A stretch of DNA of 64,000 nucleotides from Proteinivorax hydrogeniformans (GTDB lineage: Bacteria > Bacillota > Proteinivoracia > Proteinivoracales > Proteinivoracaceae): positions 186,001 to 250,000 of the forward strand of contig NZ_CP159485.1 in the NCBI RefSeq assembly GCF_040515995.1, in the 5' to 3' direction. A model generated the notes under the pieces. That model was not told where the DNA came from, did not search any database, and saw nothing but the letters and a program-made list of their open reading frames with translations. Both the position numbers and the translations under genes were made by a program. Positions 18,725 through 26,351 of this stretch are shown one piece after another; the stretch's first letter is position 1, and each line of letters opens with the position of its first letter.

Positions 18725-19930
18725 ATGGCAGTAAATTCTGATATAGGCAAATTAAAAAAGGTTATTGTACACAGACCGGGGCAGGAGCTTGAGTATCTGG
18801 CGCCCCTATATTTAGAGGAACTTTTGTTTGATGAAATCCCTTGGCTGGAAAGAGCCCAAGAGGAACATGACTTATTTGTCAAAGAAATGCATAAAAATGG
18901 CACGCAAGTAATTTATATAACCGACTTGATTAAAGATGTGCTGATGGACGAAACCGTCAAAAGAAGCTTTATCGAAGAGCAGCTAAAACTTAGTCATATC
19001 GGCAATCAGCTCACCAAAGAAAAGGTAATAGAGCATCTGATGGAGCAAAACCCTGAATATGTTGCCAAAAACCTTATAAGAGGTTTTAAAAGAGGCTTCG
19101 TTAAGGAGCTAAAGGAGCCAGATTCGTTAGCTGATATAATCGAATCACCGTTCCCATTTTATCTATCACCTCTTCCAAGTATGTACTTCACTAGAGATCA
19201 AGGCATAACAATGGGTGATAAAATATTAATAAGCTCCATGAATAATGATTCAAGACGTAGAGAGACCCTTTATACCAAGTATGCAGTAAACCATCACCCT
19301 CTATTTTCCAACATAGAACCTCTTATGGAGGACAGATTGCCGGCGGGTCTAGAAGGTGGGGACTTGATAGTAGCCTCTGAAGACCTTTTAATTATCGGTC
19401 TTAGTGAAAGAACCACAGAACAAGCCATCGAAGCACTTTCAAAAGAACTTCTTATAGACAATCCTCGCTTTAAAGAAATACTTGTAATTCAAATACCATC
19501 TAAAAGAGCATACATGCACCTTGACACAGTCTTTAACATGATTGACTATGACAAGTTTGTAATGTACCCAGGCATAAAAGATAACACTTATACCTATCGT
19601 CTAACTGCAGGAAAAGACGGACAAGTTAAGGCAGTAAAAGCGGGAGACTTAAACGAAGCCCTATCAACCTCCCTTAAACGACCTGTTAACATAATCTATT
19701 CGGGAGGAAACGACCCAATAACAGCAGCTAGAGAGCAGTGGAGTGATAGCACGAACACCTTAGCATTAGCACCTGGTAAAGTGCTAGCCTATAATCGAAA
19801 TACAGTTACCAATGCAAAGCTTAGGCGAGAAGGTATTGAGGTTGTCGAATTTGAAGGGTCCGAGTTAGTACGTGGGCGTGGAGGTTCTAGATGTATGTCA
19901 ATGCCGATTGAAAGAGAGCCACTTAAATAG
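18725..19930 (+). CDS. arcA: Arginine deiminase
   Basis: Hydrolyses arginine to citrulline and ammonia, first step of the ADI pathway; about 401 residues. Motifs are IGKLKKVIVHRPGQELE at the N-terminus, the substrate loop PLPSMYFTRDQG, catalytic residues in GLEGGDLIV and MHLDTVFNMID, and the active cysteine in GRGGSRCMSMPI near the end. I prefer ATG 18725 (six bases after GGGGGAA) to ATG 18710, which lacks a good ribosome site. It is a separate unit flanked by terminators. Confidence 0.96.
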   Translation: MAVNSDIGKLKKVIVHRPGQELEYLAPLYLEELLFDEIPWLERAQEEHDLFVKEMHKNGTQVIYITDLIKDVLMDETVKRSFIEEQLKLSHIGNQLTKEKVIEHLMEQNPEYVAKNLIRGFKRGFVKELKEPDSLADIIESPFPFYLSPLPSMYFTRDQGITMGDKILISSMNNDSRRRETLYTKYAVNHHPLFSNIEPLMEDRLPAGLEGGDLIVASEDLLIIGLSERTTEQAIEALSKELLIDNPRFKEILVIQIPSKRAYMHLDTVFNMIDYDKFVMYPGIKDNTYTYRLTAGKDGQVKAVKAGDLNEALSTSLKRPVNIIYSGGNDPITAAREQWSDSTNTLALAPGKVLAYNRNTVTNAKLRREGIEVVEFEGSELVRGRGGSRCMSMPIEREPLK

Positions 19931-19936
19931 ATTATT

Positions 19937-19968
19937 AAAAAAGCTAGTCCAAATGGATTAGCTTTTTT
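19937..19968 (+). terminator. Terminator after arcA
   Basis: 14-bp stem (19937-19950 with 19955-19968) with one G-T pair, 4-base loop, ending in TTTTTT. Confidence 0.9.
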
Positions 19969-20095
19969 AATATTTTAAAAAAATGGCCTATAAAAACTTT
20001 AGGTTTTGTAATATAATTAAAACATGAGCAATTATTACGCTGATTTGGTAATGTAAAAGTCATATCAAGTTGATTTAAAAATGGGGGGAATTTGT

Positions 20096-21703
20096 GTGAT
20101 AAAGAAAATTCTAGCAATCACAGTACTTCTGTTATTTTCAATTCCGGGCCTTGCCTTAGCAGAAGAAACCATGTTTTGGCCAGATGGATGGAGTTACTTT
20201 GATAGTGTGGGTAGTTTCCATAGAAGTTTCGGTGAAATGGATATTGTTCAAAAAGACGATCAGATATACTTTTTGACCCTTTCGGAGGAAAGAGACCATA
20301 ACGTAAAACTTTCTCTACAGCAGTTTGACCTAACTGAACAACAAGTGGTGTCAACAGGCCCAACACTAAATACAAATAACAGAAACATCGAAGAACTATC
20401 CTTTGATAAAAAAGGGGATACTTTCTATATCAGCTGGATGACTGGCGCAAACGATTTGTATTATGCAACAATGACAGAAAGTGGAGAGGTTTCAGATCCA
20501 AAGCACATATATTCTGGGGACAGGGCGATGTACTCCATGAAATCATTTAATATTAATGACAAACAATACTACCTTTGGCGCGAGGTATATGATGGATCTG
20601 CTAATATTTTAAGTGGACACCTAGATGAAGACGGTAACCTAAGTATGTTTGAAGGGGTTTTTCTAGGTAATGATAACACAAACTACGTAAAAGACGTATA
20701 TACAACTTCAGATAAAGCTGAGATTCTCTGGGTAAGTGATCAAACCCTAGATGGGTGGGGGCAAATAAACCTATTCTACACTATATATGATGGTGAAACA
20801 GTAGAAACTATACAGCTGCATGAATATGTTGGCATAAGCCCAGGTACTCCAAAGTTTGTTTCGGTGGGAGATGAGCTAAAGGTAGCTTGGAGACAAACGA
20901 TAAGTATGCGATCAGGGGTGGAGGCTCTAAATCTTATAAGCCTAGAAGAAGGTGCACAGCCTAGACAAATTTTCAGCGGGCCTACTTTTAATAACTTTGA
21001 CATAATAGAAACGAAGGACCAAAACCTAAAGTTAGTATTAGAAGTAAACCTTGGCTATGAACGAGAAATTTACTCTGCAAACGTAGACTTACAAGCTGAA
21101 GAACAAAACTTCCAAAGGCTAACATACGACTCTAGATTTTTTTGGACACCTAAACTAGTTCAGCACGATGGTTATCAAACAGTTTTATTTGCCGGTAGCG
21201 AAAGGCAAGATTTAGAGATATTTGCTATGAACAATAAATTTACAGATGAGCCATCTATGTGGAGGCAGCTTGGACTTAACGAAGATGGACCACTGTTTTC
21301 AGGATTTTACTTTGTGTTTAGAAACTTTATGTTTGCAGGTCTTTATACCATCGTATCTATACTACCTCTAATTGTAACTACAGCAATTATACTTACTTGT
21401 AGAAAATACGGCGTTTTCAATAAAGAAGGTCGTAGAACCGTTATTATTCAAATGATTTTCGGTTTTACCGTCCTTGCACTTTTTAGAGAGGCAAGGTGGG
21501 CCTATTTCTTTGAAAGGTTAGATGTATTTTTTGATCCTAGCTATACCTTTTATACCTTTGTAGCAACATCTATTCTGGTACTACTACCGGTCCATCTATC
21601 ATCTATGTGGAAAGAGGACACAGGGATACCACTATCTTTAGCTTTGTTCATCTTTATAGATCAGCTGTTTATATCTCTACCAACTATTGTTTGGTATCAG
21701 TAA
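20096..21703 (+). CDS. Exported protein of unknown function with C-terminal membrane domain
   Basis: I do not recognise a named family. From GTG 20096 (six bases after GGGGGGAA; an in-frame ATG at 20081 overlaps that site) the 535-residue protein begins with a clear signal peptide ending about ALA-EE. Residues 25-390 look like repeated beta strands with recurring W/Y and 'YIDGETV'-type turns, which could be a beta-propeller. The last ~140 residues hold four hydrophobic segments (FMFAGLYTIVSILPLIVTTA is the first). The gene precedes a two-TM protein by 19 bp. Topology suggests an outside sensor domain anchored in the membrane, but function is unknown. Confidence 0.7.
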   Translation: MIKKILAITVLLLFSIPGLALAEETMFWPDGWSYFDSVGSFHRSFGEMDIVQKDDQIYFLTLSEERDHNVKLSLQQFDLTEQQVVSTGPTLNTNNRNIEELSFDKKGDTFYISWMTGANDLYYATMTESGEVSDPKHIYSGDRAMYSMKSFNINDKQYYLWREVYDGSANILSGHLDEDGNLSMFEGVFLGNDNTNYVKDVYTTSDKAEILWVSDQTLDGWGQINLFYTIYDGETVETIQLHEYVGISPGTPKFVSVGDELKVAWRQTISMRSGVEALNLISLEEGAQPRQIFSGPTFNNFDIIETKDQNLKLVLEVNLGYEREIYSANVDLQAEEQNFQRLTYDSRFFWTPKLVQHDGYQTVLFAGSERQDLEIFAMNNKFTDEPSMWRQLGLNEDGPLFSGFYFVFRNFMFAGLYTIVSILPLIVTTAIILTCRKYGVFNKEGRRTVIIQMIFGFTVLALFREARWAYFFERLDVFFDPSYTFYTFVATSILVLLPVHLSSMWKEDTGIPLSLALFIFIDQLFISLPTIVWYQ

Positions 21704-21722
21704 AAGTTAAGGAGGGTGTAAT

Positions 21723-21935
21723 TTGGAGCTTATTTTTTTAGGAGTTGTAACCCTAGCAGTGGTGGGTACTATTTTTTGGATATGGGCCTTAATAGACATC
21801 GCTAAAACCCCCGCAGACGACTTTAGATACGAAAATGACAAACTAGTATGGCTTTTGATTGTGATTTTCGCATCATCTCTCGGCGCATTAATTTACCTTT
21901 TTGTTGGCAGAAAGCAACGTAAGTTTTTATATTAA
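21723..21935 (+). CDS. Small membrane protein with PLDc_N-like domain
   Basis: A 70-residue protein with two membrane helices. The C-terminal part, KLVWLLIVIFASSLGALIYL followed by FVGRKQ, is typical of the PLDc_N (phospholipase D nuclease N-terminal-like) family, which has no enzyme residues of its own. It starts at TTG 21723 after AAGGAGGG. It likely forms an operon with the exported protein before it. A terminator follows at once. Confidence 0.75.
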   Translation: MELIFLGVVTLAVVGTIFWIWALIDIAKTPADDFRYENDKLVWLLIVIFASSLGALIYLFVGRKQRKFLY

Positions 21936-21936
21936 T

Positions 21937-21982
21937 CTAAAACTCAGCTAGGATTGATCTTAGCTGAGTTTTAGCATCTTTT
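21937..21982 (+). terminator. Terminator after the 21.7-kb gene pair
   Basis: Perfect 14-bp stem, 21937-21950 with 21961-21974, 10-base loop, followed by CATCTTTTT. Confidence 0.85.
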
Positions 21983-22080
21983 TATAAATAATTTACCTAT
22001 TAGACAAAATTCGTCAAAATTTAACCTATGAGGTTTACAAGATATATTATATAATAAGGTTATGGAAAGGGGACTAAAGA

Positions 22081-22359
22081 ATGATAAAACAAAAAGAGTT
22101 TCCCGATACCTCTCCAAGCCTTGCCTTTATGATGTCTTTATTTTTGCCAACTTCAGGACAATTTTACAACAAACAATATTTTAAGGGAATAATAGCTATA
22201 GCGGTTCTTTTGTTAGCAATCAATTATAATCACAACTCATGGTTAATATATATAATATATTTGACGTTGGCTTTAGATTCTTTTTTAACTTCTAGGCGCT
22301 TTAGAACCCTTAATAAAGAAATTTTGTTTGTATATATAAGCGAAAAAGATAGGAAATAA
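22081..22359 (+). CDS. Small hypothetical membrane protein
   Basis: A 92-residue protein with a ribosome site (GGAAAGGGG) before ATG 22081. Two hydrophobic stretches follow the motif FLPTSGQFYNKQYFKG, which resembles the 'PGxGQxYxGxxxxG' turn of TM2-type small membrane proteins. The end is basic and charged (ISEKDRK). It lies alone between a terminator and the cdaA operon. The function is unknown. Confidence 0.6.
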   Translation: MIKQKEFPDTSPSLAFMMSLFLPTSGQFYNKQYFKGIIAIAVLLLAINYNHNSWLIYIIYLTLALDSFLTSRRFRTLNKEILFVYISEKDRK

Positions 22360-22417
22360 ATATTGAGCTTTAATATAGAAAAAGCTGCTATATTAAGTTT
22401 TGGAGGTTTTTAATAGT

Positions 22418-23224
22418 ATGTGGCAATATATAACGACAGTCTTTCAACAGTTTAGAGTCTGGGATATAGTAGATATAGCTATAGTAGCCTTTGCCATATA
22501 TAAGCTTACTATGCTTATCCGAGGTACTAGAGCAGTGCAGCTAATTAAAGGGCTAGCTGTTCTATTGATTGCTACGTTACTAAGTGACTGGCTAGGGCTA
22601 AATACCATTAACTTTTTGTTAAACCAAGTGCTAACCGTAGGCTTTGTTGCCTTGCCAATAATTTTCTATCCAGAGCTTAGAAGAGCTCTAGAACAGCTAG
22701 GCAGGGGCAAGTTTTTCAAAACAAGTTACATACAACCCGAACAGCTAGAAGGTGCTATAGATGAGGTGGTAGAGTCAGTGCTATATATGGCAAAAAGAAA
22801 AAGAGGTGCACTGATAGTCTGGGAACAAGAAACAGGCCTAACCGAGCATGCAGAATCAGGCATCGAAATCGATGCCAAAGCTACAGCCCAGTTACTTAAT
22901 AATATCTTCTATGATAAAGCCCCGTTACATGATGGGGCAGTAATAATAAGGGGAGATAGGATAGTTGCAGCTAGCTGTTACCTACCCTTAAGTGATAACT
23001 CAAAAATAAGCGCAGAACTAGGCACAAGGCATAGGGCCGGACTTGGAATATCTGAACAAAGTGACTCTATAGTTATAATCGTTTCTGAAGAAACGGGTGC
23101 TATTTCATTAGCCAAAAATGGAAAACTAACCCGTTACCTTGATGAAAAAACTATAAGCGAAATGTTAAATTCACAGCTACAGAAAAATAATCAAAAACAA
23201 ACTAATATCTTCCCTTGGAGGTAG
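22418..23224 (+). CDS. cdaA: Diadenylate cyclase CdaA
   Basis: Makes the second messenger cyclic di-AMP from two ATP. The 268-residue protein has three N-terminal membrane helices (about residues 15-85) and a DAC domain with the catalytic HDGAVII and GTRHRAG motifs. I choose ATG 22418; GGAGG lies 11 bases before it, and the TTG at 22400 lies before the ribosome site. The gene is followed by cdaR and glmM, the conserved Firmicutes order. c-di-AMP controls potassium and osmolyte uptake, and GlmM can inhibit CdaA. Confidence 0.96.
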   Translation: MWQYITTVFQQFRVWDIVDIAIVAFAIYKLTMLIRGTRAVQLIKGLAVLLIATLLSDWLGLNTINFLLNQVLTVGFVALPIIFYPELRRALEQLGRGKFFKTSYIQPEQLEGAIDEVVESVLYMAKRKRGALIVWEQETGLTEHAESGIEIDAKATAQLLNNIFYDKAPLHDGAVIIRGDRIVAASCYLPLSDNSKISAELGTRHRAGLGISEQSDSIVIIVSEETGAISLAKNGKLTRYLDEKTISEMLNSQLQKNNQKQTNIFPWR

Positions 23225-23230
23225 TATAAA

Positions 23231-24139
23231 ATGTTTAAAAAGTACAGCAGGAATATGGGGATAAGAGGTATTTCCATACTTTTGGCGTTAGTGCTTTGGC
23301 TGTTTGTGATTGGACAAATTGATGCAGGCACACCTCCAGAATACACCCGAACCATACCAAGTATGCCATTGGAAATGGTAGGAACTCAGCCTGAGTTTAA
23401 CTATAGTTTGTATCCTTCTTCAGTAGATGTTGTAATTGAGGGAAGTCAGCAAATTATCGGAGAACAAGATGCATTAAGTCCCGAGCTTACCGTAGAGGTT
23501 GCCAACTTAAGCCCAGGTGTGCATAACATAGAAGTTAGCTCTAGGATAGCGGGAGGTAACATCAGGTCCATTTCTCCACGTTGGGTAACCGTTGTAGTGG
23601 AGGAAGTAATCACCCATCAAATGGATATTTCTGTAAAATCTGATGGTGAGTCACCTTTAGGTGAGCTAGAGGAGCTTGAGCTAGAAGTTACTGACGTTAC
23701 CATAGAAGGGCCAATGAATAATGTGGAAAGAGTAACTGAAGTAGTAGCATTAGTCGACCTATCCCAAATTCAGCAAAGCCAAATTGTAGATGTGCCACTT
23801 CGGGCATTAAACATATACGGTGAAAGGGTTCAAGGAGTGTCACTATCACCGTCAAGTGTAGCAGTAAATGTCACTTTAGATTCGACATTACAACAATCTC
23901 AGCAAGATATAGAAGTTGAAAATCCACCAGAGGATTACGAATATGAAATTAGCCCTTCAAGGGTTGTTGTACAGTCAGTTGATGAAGAAAACCTAGAAGA
24001 CATTACTGCTTTTGTAGATTTGCAAGACTTAGATCCAGGAGAACATAAGCTAGAGGTGCAAATTAGCTCGCCTAACGACATAGACATAGATGAGCTAATT
24101 ATTCAGCCTGAAAATATAAAGGCAACTATAATTGATTAA
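23231..24139 (+). CDS. cdaR: CdaA regulator CdaR (YbbR-domain protein)
   Basis: A 302-residue protein with one N-terminal membrane anchor (ISILLALVLWLFVIGQ) and three to four extracytoplasmic YbbR repeats, visible as spaced segments such as SVDVVIEGSQ, DVTIEGPMNNV and SRVVVQSVDE. It regulates CdaA in the membrane. It starts six bases after the cdaA stop region and ends 11 bp before glmM. Confidence 0.93.
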   Translation: MFKKYSRNMGIRGISILLALVLWLFVIGQIDAGTPPEYTRTIPSMPLEMVGTQPEFNYSLYPSSVDVVIEGSQQIIGEQDALSPELTVEVANLSPGVHNIEVSSRIAGGNIRSISPRWVTVVVEEVITHQMDISVKSDGESPLGELEELELEVTDVTIEGPMNNVERVTEVVALVDLSQIQQSQIVDVPLRALNIYGERVQGVSLSPSSVAVNVTLDSTLQQSQQDIEVENPPEDYEYEISPSRVVVQSVDEENLEDITAFVDLQDLDPGEHKLEVQISSPNDIDIDELIIQPENIKATIID

Positions 24140-24150
24140 GGAGTGGAATA

Positions 24151-25491
24151 ATGGGAAAACTTTTTGGAACTGATGGAATTAGGGGAATAGCAAACAAAAA
24201 ATTAACACCTCAACTAGCCTTTGATATGGCGAGATATGTTGGAAGCTACTTTGGTGAAAAAATTGAAGAAAAACAAAGGGTGTTAATTGGTAAAGATACA
24301 AGAATTTCTGGTGATATGCTAACGGCAGCCCTAGCTGCTGGTTTTAATTCAGTAGGCATCGACGTAGTTGATTTAGGAGTTGTCACAACCCCTACTGTAG
24401 CCTACCTTACAAAAGAAACAAACGCCCAGCTAGGTGTAATGATATCTGCTTCTCATAATCCAATGGAGGATAATGGGATTAAGTTCTTTTCATCTAATGG
24501 ATATAAGCTTTCTGATGATGTAGAGATAGAGATTGAAAAACGTTACTTTGAAAAAGAAGAACTGCCTGAGATCATAGGCGAAGAAGTAGGAATATCAGTT
24601 AAAGATAGCTCCATGGTTTCAAAATATTTAGAGCACTTACTATCAGCAGTCTCTGTCGATTTTTCTGGGCTAAAGATTGTACTTGATTGTGCAAATGGTG
24701 CAAGCTTCGAGCTAGCCCCTAAGCTTTTCAAAAGCCTAGAAGCAGATACGGTAGTAATTAACGACAACCCCGATGGAACAAACATCAACAAAAACTGCGG
24801 CTCCACTGACATTACAAAACTTTCTAATGCAGTTAAAGAAAATAAAGCTGATCTAGGCCTAGCTTTTGATGGAGATGCCGATCGGCTGATAGCTGTAGAT
24901 GAAAACGGTGACGAGGTAGACGGAGATAACATTATGGCTATATGTGCTGCAGCTATGAAAGAAAAAGGGGAACTCAAAAAAGACACATTAGTCGCCACTG
25001 TAATGAGTAACTTAGGCTTTGAACTAGCTTTAAGCGAAAATAAAATAAATCTTAAACGAACAAAAGTAGGAGATAGATATGTTTTAGAAGCTATGCAGAA
25101 AAAAGGCTATAACCTAGGAGGAGAACAATCGGGACACATCATCTTTTTAGACTATGGCACAACCGGAGACGGCCTGCTTTCAGCGATTAAGCTTGTAGAA
25201 ACCTTAAAGCTAAAAAAAGCAAAACTATCTCAAGCCAAAACCCTAATGAAAAAGCTCCCTCAAGTTCTTATTAACACAAAAGTAGGAGATAAAACAAAAC
25301 TAGACACATCACAAAAAGTGTCAGATAAAATATCTCAAATAGAAGAAAAGTTAGGCCAAGAAGGCAGAGTGCTAGTTCGAGCCTCTGGAACAGAAGAACT
25401 GATAAGAGTAATGCTAGAAGGAAAAGACCAACAAAAGATCCAAGCTTTAGCGGAAGAAATTATTGGTGTCATTAAGCAAGAACTATCATAA
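24151..25491 (+). CDS. glmM: Phosphoglucosamine mutase
   Basis: Interconverts glucosamine-6-phosphate and glucosamine-1-phosphate for cell-wall UDP-GlcNAc. The 446-residue protein carries FGTDGIRG at the N-terminus, the phosphoserine loop ISASHNPMEDNG with Ser at residue 101, the metal loop FDGDADRL, the sugar loop GGEQSGHI and the phosphate loop RASGTEELIRV. It closes the cdaA-cdaR-glmM operon. glmS lies next after a repeat-rich gap. Confidence 0.97.
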   Translation: MGKLFGTDGIRGIANKKLTPQLAFDMARYVGSYFGEKIEEKQRVLIGKDTRISGDMLTAALAAGFNSVGIDVVDLGVVTTPTVAYLTKETNAQLGVMISASHNPMEDNGIKFFSSNGYKLSDDVEIEIEKRYFEKEELPEIIGEEVGISVKDSSMVSKYLEHLLSAVSVDFSGLKIVLDCANGASFELAPKLFKSLEADTVVINDNPDGTNINKNCGSTDITKLSNAVKENKADLGLAFDGDADRLIAVDENGDEVDGDNIMAICAAAMKEKGELKKDTLVATVMSNLGFELALSENKINLKRTKVGDRYVLEAMQKKGYNLGGEQSGHIIFLDYGTTGDGLLSAIKLVETLKLKKAKLSQAKTLMKKLPQVLINTKVGDKTKLDTSQKVSDKISQIEEKLGQEGRVLVRASGTEELIRVMLEGKDQQKIQALAEEIIGVIKQELS

Positions 25492-25503
25492 AATAATGAT
25501 AGG

Positions 25504-25631
25504 CCAGACCGCTTATAAGCGCTTATCTTCGTTGTTGCAGTTTCCGGCCCAGACCAGTCACGTATTAATTATACGCTCCCGCCCTGCGCCAGCTTCTGCG
25601 CCTAGAATCTAAGCACTTCTAAGCGGTCTGG
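25504..25631. repeat. Structured ~130-bp repeat, copy A
   Basis: First of four copies of a foldable element (others 28172, 28781, 28906). Outer arms CCAGACCGCTTATAAGC and the end CTTCTAAGCGGTCTGG pair. The apex CGTAT-taatt-ATACG is a hairpin shared by all copies, flanked by CTCCCG. The middle arms GCAG..GGC and GCC..CTGC pair with an internal bulge. It begins 12 bp after glmM, so it could be transcribed with it. No protein is encoded. Confidence 0.8.
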
Positions 25632-25644
25632 TGGGGTCGTTAAG

Positions 25645-25732
25645 AACAATAGTTGAACAATAGTTAAGCAGTAGATGAACGATAGTTAAACAATAGTGGA
25701 GCAGTAGTTAAGCAATAGTGGAGCGGTAGGAC
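25645..25732. repeat. 11-bp tandem repeat, array 1 (8 units)
   Basis: Eight abutting 11-base units, consensus A-R-C-A-R-T-A-G-T-K-R (for example AGCAATAGTGG, AACAATAGTTA). The stretch starts just after repeat copy A. A second array of nine units lies at 25812. Period is close to one DNA turn. Confidence 0.85.
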
Positions 25733-25739
25733 ATTGTAA

Positions 25740-25768
25740 GGGGGCACAGTGCTCCAGCAGAACTCATT
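25740..25768 (+). repeat. REP-like palindrome, copy 1
   Basis: A shortened form of the repeat with core CACAGTGCTCCAGCAGAACT. Full copies at 28389 and 29101 carry GGAGCACT-ac-AGTGCTCC followed by AGCAGAACTTATT. This copy has lost part of the left arm. Confidence 0.65.
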
Positions 25769-25811
25769 GGCATAAACCGAAAAAAGACAACAATCAGTCG
25801 TTGTATAATCG

Positions 25812-25910
25812 AACGATGGATAAGCAATAGTGGAACGATACTTAAGCAATAGTGGAGCAGTAGTTTAACGGTAGTGGAGCAGTAGTTAAGCAATAGTAAA
25901 GCGGTAGTCC
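25812..25910. repeat. 11-bp tandem repeat, array 2 (9 units)
   Basis: Nine 11-base units of the same consensus as array 1, for example AGCAATAGTGG at 25823 and 25845 and AGCAGTAGTTA at 25878. The 79 bp between the arrays hold a REP-like palindrome and unrelated sequence. Confidence 0.85.
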
Positions 25911-26151
25911 CTTGTAGGGGGCGACCACTGTGTTGTCCATCATAAAATCAGAGGCCCAAACATTGTCAATTGTCCATTGTAAATTGTAAATTCGCTTGTA
26001 ACTACCCCAAAATATCCCACCTACTGTTTATCCCTGTCTAACTGACCAACTGTCTGCTGTTCAACTAAATCACTAAAAAGGAGGTGATAAAAGAGCCAGG
26101 CGAAAAAACAAAAAGGAGGGGAACAAACACAAATCAGAAAAACGAAAAAAA
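25911..26151. other. Non-coding stretch before the glmS ribozyme
   Basis: AT-rich DNA with short repeats (ATTGTCAATTGTCCATTGTAAATTG near 25962 in parts) and two Shine-Dalgarno-like blocks at 26077-26084 and 26114-26120 that have no convincing gene behind them. The glmS promoter must lie here or upstream; I could not fix it. Confidence 0.4.
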
Positions 26152-26290
26152 GCGCCAGGACTTTGTTTATACAAAGTTGACGAGGAGAAGGTTTATCGAG
26201 GAATCGGCGGATGCCTTCCGGTCTGTCACGACCGTTAATAAAATCTTTAAACCCTTAAGGTGACTTAAGATACAAAGAGATTTTAGGTGA
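26152..26290 (+). ncRNA. glmS glucosamine-6-phosphate-activated ribozyme
   Basis: The sequence contains the conserved glmS ribozyme blocks in order: AGCGCC at 26151, GTTGACGAGGAGAAGGTTTA near 26177, ATCGGCGGATGCCTTCCGG near 26203, and the P4-type part AATCTTT..CTTAAGGTGACTTAAG..AAAGAGATT. Self-cleavage is expected between A26151 and G26152. With glucosamine-6-phosphate bound, the RNA cuts itself and glmS mRNA is degraded. The ribozyme ends about 60 bp before the glmS start codon. Confidence 0.95.
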
Positions 26291-26351
26291 CATTAAATTG
26301 AAAAACAACGATAAGAATATAAATAAAAGGTACCAAGGAGGAAATATATTT

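Noticed and set aside
22370-22400. Terminator between the 22.1-kb gene and cdaA
   Set aside because: CTTTAATATAG and CTATATTAAG can pair, but no T run follows before the cdaA ribosome site.
25645-25910. CRISPR array
   Set aside because: Units of 11 bp abut without spacers; no cas genes.
26084-26263. GTG open frame of 59 codons with AAGGAGG before it, running through the glmS ribozyme
   Set aside because: Its codons are the conserved ribozyme core, so the protein-like frame is explained by RNA constraint; no family resemblance.
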